Below are positions 39,065 to 45,843 of a stretch of DNA of 45,843 nucleotides, piece after piece (the first letter of the stretch is position 1; every line of letters begins with the position of its first letter). Source of the DNA: Candidatus Pacearchaeota archaeon (GTDB lineage Archaea > Nanobdellota > Nanobdellia > Pacearchaeales > GW2011-AR1). Under the pieces are notes generated by a model, which searched no databases, was not told where the DNA came from, and worked only from the letters and a program-made list of their open reading frames with translations. The translations under genes were made by a program, and so were the position numbers. Location: NCBI GenBank assembly GCA_018304165.1, contig JAGVWS010000030.1:1-45843 (forward strand), given 5' to 3'.

Positions 39065-39465
39065 ACATTACCAACTTCCTAGTTTAAATCTTTTATTAGA
39101 CATTCGTTAATAGTGAAAAGGATTAGTGAATCTCCCAACCACAGCAGAGCGGCGGGAATCTCTTTTTAATTAACTATTAGTATGACTCGCTATACTTATG
39201 CAAATAGAGTATCATTAACTTAGGTAAGGTTGATAACTGATTTACCAGCAAGCTTTACGATACCAACATATAGTCCTTTCCTCCCCTTTCTCCCTTTATC
39301 CCCATATGCTATTTTATTAATCCAGACTGCCTTTATTCTTCCATGAAAATCCTTGAGATTCATAAGGACGACAGGCCAAGGAACGCTTCCTAAAGCGAGG
39401 CGCTGAAGGGATGAGCAATGAGAGAAGACAGATATCTTATTAAATAAGCAAAGCTTATTCGTAAA
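39065..39465. other. Intergenic region containing the second radC remnant
   Basis: It holds the Bro-N promoter at the left and the radC fragment at 39343-39420. AT-rich sequence (CTTATTAAATAAGC, 39436-39449) before the protease cassette is its likely promoter region. No other gene is seen. Confidence 0.4.
39343..39420 (+). pseudogene. Remnant of a radC 5' end (copy 2)
   Basis: It reads MKILEIHKDDRPRNA, then, after a frameshift, resumes a RadC-like frame over CTAAAGCGAGGCGCTGAAGG (compare LKRGAEALSN of intact RadC). It matches copy 1 over ~46 nt and intact radC (40576) over ~75 nt at lower identity. Confidence 0.6.
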
Positions 39466-39666
39466 ATGGGAAATGAAGGAATGGAAGAAAAACGCGCTAA
39501 ATTTCTTAAAGTCTATGCCAATTTGCCGGAGGACATCAGAAAGGACATCCTGGTAATGGTAGATAATAAACCATACACATGGAACAGCACTTTTATAGAA
39601 ATAAAGGAAAACACAGCTCTCGGAGAGAAAATCTTAAAAACATTAGAATCCATGGGGTTATTATGA
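39466..39666 (+). CDS. Small protein, first gene of the caspase-like cassette
   Basis: This 66-residue acidic-helical protein contains KFLKVYANLPEDIRKDILVM, then PYTWNSTFIEIKENTALGEK and ILKTLESMGLL. Met 39481 is an alternative start. The stop overlaps the next start (ATGA at 39663), so translation is coupled. I recall similar small proteins in other archaea but cannot name a family. It may be a regulator or inhibitor of the downstream protease; that is an inference from the operon. Confidence 0.6.
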   Translation: MGNEGMEEKRAKFLKVYANLPEDIRKDILVMVDNKPYTWNSTFIEIKENTALGEKILKTLESMGLL

Positions 39667-39920
39667 CCTACGAAGAAACGGGCTCTAAAATAAACGAGGA
39701 CCTTCAAAAGTTAGTTGCCTTTAGGATAGAAACTTTACTGCCCCCTAACTTAAAGCTATCTGTTGGCTCTTACGGAAGTTTTAGCAAGGAAGAATTGATT
39801 GAGCACATTCAAAAAGGAGATGAAATAGGGCAGGCAATAATGGAATCTCATAGAAGTTTTATGAAGGCCTTGATGAGCGGCGAATTTACTGATGCCCTTG
39901 TAAGCGCAGTTCAAGAATGA
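39663..39920 (+). CDS. Small helical protein, second gene of the caspase-like cassette
   Basis: This 85-residue protein starts MTYEETGSKINEDLQKLVAF. The segment LKLSVGSYGSFSKEELIEHI is followed by KGDEIGQAIMESHRSFMKAL. It is mainly alpha-helical and acidic. Start ATG 39663 overlaps the preceding stop and its own TGA (39918-39920) overlaps the next ATG. The family is not recognised; the strict coupling implies a stoichiometric partner of its neighbours. Confidence 0.6.
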   Translation: MTYEETGSKINEDLQKLVAFRIETLLPPNLKLSVGSYGSFSKEELIEHIQKGDEIGQAIMESHRSFMKALMSGEFTDALVSAVQE

Positions 39921-40564
39921 AAACCGGAATGATTATTACAATGCCCAGGCATGATCAGGTCACTGAATACCTGTCTCAATTCTCTGCAGAGATTATAGAA
40001 GAAGCAGATTCTAAGGGGATAAGTGTAAGAAGATTAGAAGATAGTGAGGCAAATTCCGAAAGTTTTGAAAAAGCTGTCAAAAAGCTGGATTATAACTTTC
40101 TCTTCTTTAATGGACACGGGTCTAGTACTGAAATTATGGGGCACAAAACATGGATAATCATGCTAGGAAAGAATGAGAGTTTACTTCATGACAGAATAAC
40201 TTATGCCAGATCGTGTGATGCCGGAAGGACTCTTGGATTTAAGATAATTCAGGATTCGCAGAGGGCATGTTTTATCGGGTATAACAAGCCCTTTCAATTT
40301 TATACTGATGACAACTGGTCTTCCACGCCATTAAAAGATAACAAGGCGAGATTGTTTCTGGAGCCTTCAAATATTATCCCTATTTCTATTTTAAAGGGTA
40401 ATTCTGCAATAGTTGCTTGTGATAAATCAAAGAAAGCTTTTATGAAAAACATCCACAAACTCCTAAAAGAAAGGACTGAAGGGGCATATTTACTTGCCGG
40501 AGCCTTATGGAATAATTATACCGCGCAAGTTATCCTGGGGAATAATAAAGCCAGGATGATTTAG
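39917..40564 (+). CDS. Caspase/CHAT-like cysteine protease (clan CD-like)
   Basis: This 215-residue protein has a caspase-like core. A strand ends in YNFLFFNGHGSSTEIMG, with candidate catalytic His67 in NGHGS. The next strand, ITYARSCDAGRTLG, has candidate Cys100 in SCDAG. The H-G / C-x-x-G dyad order and spacing (33 residues) fit caspase, gingipain and CHAT proteases. The second half (about 110-215) is helical with KGNSAIVACDKSKKAF. No signal peptide is seen. It is translationally coupled to two small genes and lies 11 nt before radC. In other prokaryotes such proteases serve in programmed cell death or phage defence. Confidence 0.75.
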   Translation: MKTGMIITMPRHDQVTEYLSQFSAEIIEEADSKGISVRRLEDSEANSESFEKAVKKLDYNFLFFNGHGSSTEIMGHKTWIIMLGKNESLLHDRITYARSCDAGRTLGFKIIQDSQRACFIGYNKPFQFYTDDNWSSTPLKDNKARLFLEPSNIIPISILKGNSAIVACDKSKKAFMKNIHKLLKERTEGAYLLAGALWNNYTAQVILGNNKARMI

Positions 40565-40575
40565 AGGAAAATTAT

Positions 40576-41241
40576 ATGAAAATCAAGTCCCTTCCGGATG
40601 ACTCCCGCCCAAGAGAGCGCTTTCTGAAGCGAGGCGCGGAAGCGCTGAGCAACGCGGAGCTGCTGGCGATTATTCTAAGAACTGGCAACTTACAGGAAAA
40701 TGTCATTGAGATGTCCAACCGTCTTCTTTCCCAATATAATCTTGACAAGCTATTTGACTGCTCACTTAAAGAACTTCAAGAAATAAAAGGAATTGGTCCT
40801 AGTAAGGCGATGCAGATTCTTGCTATTGCTGAATTATCAAAGAGGGCAAGTCAAATCAAGAACCCCATTAAGAAAATAACCAATGCTAAAGATGTTTTTG
40901 ACCTATTCCATGAACGCCTTAAAGATGACAAGCAGGAAAACTTCATTGTCCTAATGTTAAGCGCTAAGAACAATATTATTGGCGATCAGCTTGTCTTTAA
41001 AGGCACCCTCGATAGTGCTCTAATTCATCCCAGAGAAGTTTTCAAAGCGGCCATCAGAAGCTCGGCATCAAAAATAATCCTTGTTCATAATCATCCTAGC
41101 GGCGATCCCGCACCAAGTGAAGATGATTTAAAAATAACACAAATCCTCATCGATGCCGGCAAGATGCTAAACATACCCATACTAGATCATGTGATAGTGG
41201 GAAAGGAAAAGTGGTGGAATTGGGTGGAGAGAAAGAAATGA
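40576..41241 (+). CDS. radC: RadC family JAB/MPN protein
   Basis: This 221-residue protein has an N-terminal conserved segment (SRPRERFLKRGAEALSNAEL), a helix-hairpin-helix (LKELQEIKGIGPSKAMQI, about 64-82) and a JAMM metal site, VHNHPSGDPAPSEDD (170-184). RadC/UPF0758 proteins are frequent in mobile and defence regions. Their biochemical role is unclear; metalloprotease or nuclease activity has been proposed. The start lies 12 nt after the protease gene stop, so it is probably in the same transcript. Two degraded copies of its 5' end lie upstream. Confidence 0.9.
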   Translation: MKIKSLPDDSRPRERFLKRGAEALSNAELLAIILRTGNLQENVIEMSNRLLSQYNLDKLFDCSLKELQEIKGIGPSKAMQILAIAELSKRASQIKNPIKKITNAKDVFDLFHERLKDDKQENFIVLMLSAKNNIIGDQLVFKGTLDSALIHPREVFKAAIRSSASKIILVHNHPSGDPAPSEDDLKITQILIDAGKMLNIPILDHVIVGKEKWWNWVERKK

Positions 41242-41274
41242 AAATTTTATAAGCTATTAAAGACATAAAAGATT

Positions 41275-41910
41275 ATGATAATTGACGACAAGCATAAGTG
41301 TAATTATTGTGACAAAGAGTGTTTTTCTAAATATTTTATATGTTCGGAATGCAATACCCTTAAATCTGAAGATTTAATAGATAGGTGTAGATGTGGAAAT
41401 TACAAGGATTTTTCAAATTATTTATGTTCTATTTGTGAGAAGATAATAAAAGAGAAAGGTATAAATGATTACGTAATAAAAGGAAGGATTGCAGAAGCAA
41501 TAATCGAAGAGATGTTTATTAATATGGACTATGAGGTATTCAGGTTTGGAATGGAAAATACGATTCCAGGTTTTGGAAGAAGAAAGTTCCCTAGACAGGG
41601 GGATGTAGCCCACCAAATAAGAAGCATGCCAGATTTTGTAGTAGTCAAAGATAATAAAACAAATTTTGTTGAAGTAAAATATCGTAGTGATGACAAGTTT
41701 CTTTATGAAGAGGAATTTGGGGCTGAGAATTATCCGTATCCTGAAGCTTACCTGATTTTAGTAACTCCAAAACACATTAAAGTGCAAAAAATTGCCAAAC
41801 TTGCAAGGGGTGAAGATTTTGTGTATCTTAACGATTGCCCTGATTTTCAAACAGATAAATCAGTTATCTTGCAGTATATAGAATTTTGTAAAAAATTCTT
41901 TAAAAACTAA
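41275..41910 (+). CDS. Zinc-ribbon plus PD-(D/E)XK nuclease-like protein
   Basis: This 211-residue protein has an N-terminal ~55-residue region with multiple Cys pairs (CNYCDKEC, CSEC, CRCG, CSIC), consistent with two zinc ribbons. A PD-(D/E)XK-like core follows: an Arg/Glu helix (IKGRIAEAIIEEMFINMDYE), RSMPDFVVVKDNKTNFVEVK with Asp120, Glu133 and Lys135, and a final helix. It is likely an endonuclease or a nuclease-derived DNA-binding protein. It lies just upstream of the HsdR-like gene on the same strand. Confidence 0.72.
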   Translation: MIIDDKHKCNYCDKECFSKYFICSECNTLKSEDLIDRCRCGNYKDFSNYLCSICEKIIKEKGINDYVIKGRIAEAIIEEMFINMDYEVFRFGMENTIPGFGRRKFPRQGDVAHQIRSMPDFVVVKDNKTNFVEVKYRSDDKFLYEEEFGAENYPYPEAYLILVTPKHIKVQKIAKLARGEDFVYLNDCPDFQTDKSVILQYIEFCKKFFKN

Positions 41911-41950
41911 CTAGGGAAAGAGTTTTATAGAGACTTAATCCTTAGATAGT

Positions 41951-44686
41951 ATGGATTTGTCTGAGAAAGAAACGCGAGAGAAAATTATTGATCCATGGCT
42001 GAATGATACGGCTGGATGGAGAGAAGATTATATTAAAAGAGAAGTTAATTCTATCAAATCTGACTTTAAGACTGGAAGTTATGAAATTAAGCGAGGCGAA
42101 GGAAAGGAAGAAGGTAAATTCATTGACTATGTATTATTAGATGAGCATAGCAAGCCATTAGCAATAATAGAAGCTAAGAGATTCTCACTAGACGCTGAAA
42201 AGGGAAGTATTCAAGCCACTACTTATCAAAAGGATATTGAATCACAGATAAATTTTGCAGTGCCTATTTTTATGACTAATGGGCAAAAGTGGTTCTTCAA
42301 AGAAAAAGGTTATCCTACACGAGAAGTTTCAGGCCCATTTTCACAAAAAGATTTGCAAAGAAGGACACAATTGGCTAAAGAAAGGCAAAAGTTAGGCAAT
42401 ATTGAAATAAACACCAATATTGTTAACAGGTCTAGAAATGTAGAAGCAGTAAAACAGATATTAAACCATCTTGAAAAGGGAAATAGAAAAGCGTTAATCA
42501 ATATGGCTACAGGTACTGGAAAGACAAGAGTCGCAATGGCCATAATTGAGGCCTTGATAAGAGCAAGATATGTGCAAAATGTATTATTTGTTGTTGATAG
42601 AATCTCCTTGGGAAGGCAAACCTTCAATGAAGGATTTGGAAGTTTTCTGAAAGGTGAGCCGAAAACTCTTCTAAATGAAGAACATGATTTTGAAATGGAT
42701 AAAAGAATGTATGTTTCAACAGTGCAAACATTGAAGAGCAAGAGAGCTGAAGGGGGTTTTAAACTTCAAAACTTTACACCAGGATTCTTTGATTTAATCA
42801 TATTTGATGAAGCACACAGATCTTATTATGATCAAGAGAGATTATTATTCAAGTACTTTGATGCAATTCAGATAGGATTAACAGCTACTCCTTCAAAGAG
42901 CGAAGCAAGAGATACCTATGACCTATTTGACTGCCCAAGAGGCGAGCCTACAGTGAAGTATGATTATGATGAAGCTGTTAGAGACAGTGTTCTTGCGCCC
43001 TATGAGGCACAAATAATTGCTACAAAGGTTACAGAATTAGGCATAAGGGGCATTGAACTTGATAACGAACTTAAAACAGAATTAATAAAACAAGATGAAG
43101 ACCCAGACCATTTCAAATCTCCGGGAAGTAGATTTGAAAAATATTTTACTGATGATAAGACCAATGAGTTAATTGTAATGGAGTTCATGAATAGTTGTTA
43201 TAAAACTGATGATGATAAACCTTGTAAGACAATATTCTTCTGCGCAAGTGTCAATCATGCCAATAGATTAAAAGAAAGATTTGATAGCCTATATCCTAAT
43301 CTATGCGATGACACGGTAGTCATAGTTTCTAATAAGGACAGGTATATGGATGAAGTCAAGAGATTTCTGAAAGACTCCAGTCCCAGGATTGCCTTATCAG
43401 TAGGAGTATTAGATACTGGAATTGACTTGCCTGAAATAATGAATTTAGTATTTGTTACTCCAGTATTTTCAAACATTAGATTTTGGCAGATGCTTGGAAG
43501 AGGAACTAGAAGCTTTTCAGCATGCAAGAATAAATCATGGCTTCCTACTATTGATGGAATTCATAATAAAAAAGATTTTAGACTCCTTGACTTTAAATTT
43601 GGTGATTTCACAAATGTCAAGCAACATCAGCTTGAAGTAACAGATAAATCTAGAATAACGGAGGATATGAAAGTAAAGATTTTCAATAAAGAAGTTGATT
43701 TACTAAATAAGAGTCTAACCAATAACGAAAAATCAATAATTGAGAAGAAGATTATTGATGATATCAATCAAATTGATAGAAAATCCTTCATTGTCAAGCC
43801 TAAGTTAGAGATAATTAAAAAAGTTGTTTCAAAAAAAATTGATTTAAAAGAACATATTGAGGCTCTAAAGAAAGAAATAGCTCCGCTTATTAAGTTCACA
43901 GATTTTGGGGATGCAAGAGTTCAAGTCTTTATATCGCGCTGCGTAGACCTGTTTAGTTATGTCAAAGCTGATGACTCAGAAGCAAAACTCCAAGAACAAG
44001 ACTTCTTAATGGAGAGGATTGAGAATGTTTGGAGTTCAAACCTTCAAGTTGTAAGAGCAAAGCATGAAAAAATCATGAAGGTCATGCAAGAAAAATTCTG
44101 GAATGAATTAACCTTTGCTGATATTGACTTCCTTATCAGAGAAATAGCTCCTTTGATGAAGTATTACGAACCGGAAAGAAAGAGGATAATCCACATTAAC
44201 GCCCCCGATATGTTGAGGAGCATTGAAGAGTTTAAAATGCCAATAAGAGAAGATCCAGACTTAGAGTATATTAAAAATTCTGAATTGATGCAAAAAATGG
44301 TCAAACAAGGAGTTACATGGAAGGAGCTTTACGAAATAGAAGAGGAACTAACAAAGCTTAATTCTGCCTGGACTATTGAAAATATCCAAAAAAGAGAAGA
44401 TTTTGTGTTATTCCTTAGAGGCATTCTCAATCTTAAAGACCTTCCAGACCCTCAAGAAATGATTAAGAATGAGTTTGAAAGGCTCATTGTTGAGAATAAT
44501 AAGCAATATAATGCCGGACAAATTAATTTCCTAAGGCTTCTTGAGAAGTTCTTCGCCTTTAATAAACACCTCACTCCTAAAGACCTTACCTCTCACCCCT
44601 TAACTGATGAGAATCCACTTGACAAATTTAGTTCTGAGCAGCTTAAGGAAATAATCAAAGAAGCAGAGAAGATAAGGATAAAATGA
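41951..44686 (+). CDS. HsdR-like nuclease-helicase (type I restriction R subunit family)
   Basis: This is a 911-residue protein. The N-terminal HSDR_N PD-(D/E)XK nuclease has FIDYVLL...AIIEAKRF, with Asp59, Glu74 and Lys76. The SF2 helicase has Walker A MATGTGKT (185-192), DEAH (286-289), TATP (311-314), and motif V/VI in GVLDTGIDLPEIMNLVFVTP and LGRGTRSFS. An EcoEI_R_C-like C-terminal helical domain runs to the end. Type I R subunits translocate DNA and cut it, but no HsdM or HsdS is in the window. It overlaps the downstream DUF3800 gene by 4 nt, so the pair may be a distinct defence module or part of a system that continues past the window. Confidence 0.9.
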   Translation: MDLSEKETREKIIDPWLNDTAGWREDYIKREVNSIKSDFKTGSYEIKRGEGKEEGKFIDYVLLDEHSKPLAIIEAKRFSLDAEKGSIQATTYQKDIESQINFAVPIFMTNGQKWFFKEKGYPTREVSGPFSQKDLQRRTQLAKERQKLGNIEINTNIVNRSRNVEAVKQILNHLEKGNRKALINMATGTGKTRVAMAIIEALIRARYVQNVLFVVDRISLGRQTFNEGFGSFLKGEPKTLLNEEHDFEMDKRMYVSTVQTLKSKRAEGGFKLQNFTPGFFDLIIFDEAHRSYYDQERLLFKYFDAIQIGLTATPSKSEARDTYDLFDCPRGEPTVKYDYDEAVRDSVLAPYEAQIIATKVTELGIRGIELDNELKTELIKQDEDPDHFKSPGSRFEKYFTDDKTNELIVMEFMNSCYKTDDDKPCKTIFFCASVNHANRLKERFDSLYPNLCDDTVVIVSNKDRYMDEVKRFLKDSSPRIALSVGVLDTGIDLPEIMNLVFVTPVFSNIRFWQMLGRGTRSFSACKNKSWLPTIDGIHNKKDFRLLDFKFGDFTNVKQHQLEVTDKSRITEDMKVKIFNKEVDLLNKSLTNNEKSIIEKKIIDDINQIDRKSFIVKPKLEIIKKVVSKKIDLKEHIEALKKEIAPLIKFTDFGDARVQVFISRCVDLFSYVKADDSEAKLQEQDFLMERIENVWSSNLQVVRAKHEKIMKVMQEKFWNELTFADIDFLIREIAPLMKYYEPERKRIIHINAPDMLRSIEEFKMPIREDPDLEYIKNSELMQKMVKQGVTWKELYEIEEELTKLNSAWTIENIQKREDFVLFLRGILNLKDLPDPQEMIKNEFERLIVENNKQYNAGQINFLRLLEKFFAFNKHLTPKDLTSHPLTDENPLDKFSSEQLKEIIKEAEKIRIK

Positions 44687-45354
44687 GTTACTTGTATATT
44701 GATGAGAGTGGAGATTTGGGGTTTAGTAGTAAAGGAAGCGAGTACTTTATCATAACTTGTGTAAAGATTGATGATGAAAGGGAAAACCTAAACTTTCAGA
44801 GGCTGGTCAAGAAAGTAAGGCTAAGAAAGCTCTCAAAGAAGTACAAAGAAATGCCTGAATTAAAATTCACAAATTCGCGCCATGAGATAAGAGATGCTTT
44901 TTTATCAAGAATAGCAAAGCTAAAATTAGAGATTTATTCAATTATTATAAAGAAGAGTCGTACTAAGAAAGAGCTGCAGGAAAATCTGCCAATTCTTTAC
45001 AATTATCTGATAAAGATTCTATTGGAAAAGCCACTTGCAAAACTGAGAAATAATATGCATCTCATGATTTGTTTGGATAGAGCAATGTCTCTGTCACAAA
45101 GAGAGAATTTTGAGAGTTATATTAAAACAGAATTTCTGTCAATATTCAATAGACTGCCTAATGTAAAGATTATACATGAGAATTCCAAGGAAAACCCAGC
45201 TTTACAAGCACTTGATTTTATATGCGGAGCATTTGGATATAAGTATAATACTGCCAAACTTAAAGACGACGCAGAACTCTACACAAACATAATAAAGAGC
45301 AGGATAGTAATTGAAAGAGATAATTTATTTAAAAGTGAGGCAACAAATGGCTAA
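44683..45354 (+). CDS. DUF3800 RNase H-fold protein
   Basis: This 223-residue protein has the DUF3800 start signature MSYLYIDESGDLGF (Asp, Glu and Asp of an RNase H-like metal site) and a later conserved MHLMICLDRAMSLSQRE. ENPALQALDFICGAFGYKYN carries the C-terminal catalytic-type Asp. The family occurs widely in defence islands, and its members are predicted nucleases. ATG overlaps the HsdR-like stop (ATGA), so the two are translated together and likely act in one system. Confidence 0.85.
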   Translation: MSYLYIDESGDLGFSSKGSEYFIITCVKIDDERENLNFQRLVKKVRLRKLSKKYKEMPELKFTNSRHEIRDAFLSRIAKLKLEIYSIIIKKSRTKKELQENLPILYNYLIKILLEKPLAKLRNNMHLMICLDRAMSLSQRENFESYIKTEFLSIFNRLPNVKIIHENSKENPALQALDFICGAFGYKYNTAKLKDDAELYTNIIKSRIVIERDNLFKSEATNG

Positions 45355-45457
45355 CGAACCCTATTTACTAGTCCTGAGCTCAATCCTGAGCCGTCATTCG
45401 TTCAATAGGACTTACTCGTTATTTTAAATAACACACACAACTATATAAACATTGAAT

Positions 45458-45479
45458 TAGGTTTACCTTGGTAGACCTA
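45458..45479. promoter_or_regulatory. Inverted repeat upstream of the last gene, probable operator
   Basis: TAGGTTTACC-TT-GGTAGACCTA has 10-bp arms with one mismatch. It lies 12 nt upstream of the TTTATAAA box at 45491-45498, a classic position for a dimeric regulator such as the ribbon-helix-helix protein encoded next. Confidence 0.55.
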
Positions 45480-45490
45480 AAATAGAAGGA

Positions 45491-45498
45491 TTTATAAA
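45491..45498 (+). promoter_or_regulatory. TATA box of the final gene
   Basis: TTTATAAA lies 24-31 nt before the ATG at 45522. Confidence 0.6.
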
Positions 45499-45521
45499 GA
45501 TATATCAAATTAGCCTATTAT

Positions 45522-45843
45522 ATGGCTACACTTAGAGAGGTTGCATTAAATTATCCAGACGAATACGTTTCAGTTTCTACAAAACTACCAAAAGCGGACG
45601 CAGTCTTACTAAAATTAATTTGCAATAGAAATAATCCTCCTATTCCCCCTTCAGAATATATCAGGAATTTAATTAGGGATAATATTAATTCTCCAAAGAA
45701 AGCCTTCTTAGCAGGTAAGAATAAAATTACTTACAACAAGACTACTAATTCTTTTGACTGGCGTGTTGAACTTGATTCGGGTCAAGAAGTAGAAGTTTTG
45801 AGTAGCTTATCAGTTGATTTTCTTAACAGTCTTAAGCATGAAA
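45522..45843 (+). CDS. Ribbon-helix-helix-like protein, truncated by the window end
   Basis: About 107 residues are visible, from MATLREVALNYPDEYVSVST. YVSVSTKLPKADAVLLKLIC followed by PPSEYIRNLIRDNI resembles a ribbon-helix-helix domain: a short strand, then two helices with a conserved Pro-Ser-x-Tyr start of helix B. These are common in antitoxins and plasmid-type repressors. The later part (NSFDWRVELDSGQEVEVLSS) would be a C-terminal effector domain. The inverted repeat just upstream suggests autoregulation. Confidence 0.55.
   Translation, partial: MATLREVALNYPDEYVSVSTKLPKADAVLLKLICNRNNPPIPPSEYIRNLIRDNINSPKKAFLAGKNKITYNKTTNSFDWRVELDSGQEVEVLSSLSVDFLNSLKHE

Overview
The window is an AT-rich archaeal chromosome segment. 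Archaeal-type proteins are present throughout: aIF5A with a hypusine site, Rpo12, eL40, eL43, Spt5, SecE, prefoldin beta, archaeal SepF plus FtsZ, the uL1-uL10-P1 stalk operon and a TFS-like factor. Many genes have a TTTATAAA or TTTAAA box about 20-30 nt before the start codon, so mostly leaderless mRNAs are expected. One tRNA-Ser carries a position 37/38 intron. Small proteins, reduced or broken metabolic genes and many short accessory ORFs suggest a DPANN archaeon (Woesearchaeota/Pacearchaeota-like). That placement is an inference from gene content, not a phylogeny.

Layout: 1-9 kb holds a surface protein, a small membrane protein, a Dph2-like protein that lacks domain 1, sepF, prefoldin beta, rpoP, eL43, a LAGLIDADG endonuclease that runs into tRNA-Pro, and the secE-spt5-rpl11 cluster. 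An M3 peptidase follows at 9-10.8 kb; its start region is tandemly triplicated. From 10.9 to 13.1 kb lies a diversity-generating retroelement (DGR). It has a target gene with a variable repeat and a GC-rich hairpin, a template-like repeat, and a DGR-type reverse transcriptase (RT) split by a G10 tract. From 13 to 31 kb the content is housekeeping: ftsZ, FKBP, aIF5A, eL40, a site-2 protease, uL1-uL10-P1, two tRNA-Ser genes, a 7TM/winged-helix pair, a matrixin-like protease, cyclophilin, glmS with a GNA1-like acetyltransferase, and a broken AMP phosphorylase. From 31 to 37 kb come an AI-2E transporter, an HTH_10 regulator with palindromic sites, an MFS transporter and a cysteine-rich protein frameshifted by a 25-bp duplication.

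The last 9 kb is an accessory and probably defence-related island. It has small cysteine-rich ORFs, a Bro-N protein flanked by two remnants of a radC 5' end, and a translationally coupled three-gene cassette ending in a caspase/CHAT-like protease. After these come intact radC, a zinc-ribbon PD-(D/E)XK protein, an HsdR-like nuclease-helicase overlapping a DUF3800 gene, and a ribbon-helix-helix-like gene cut by the window end.

Two themes stand out. One is the DGR, whose template-position copy itself looks mutagenised and whose RT is interrupted at a homopolymer. The other is pervasive tandem duplication of 25-60 nt units, mostly intergenic, which in places alters gene starts or reading frames. 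All functional statements rest on motifs recognised by eye; no database search was run.
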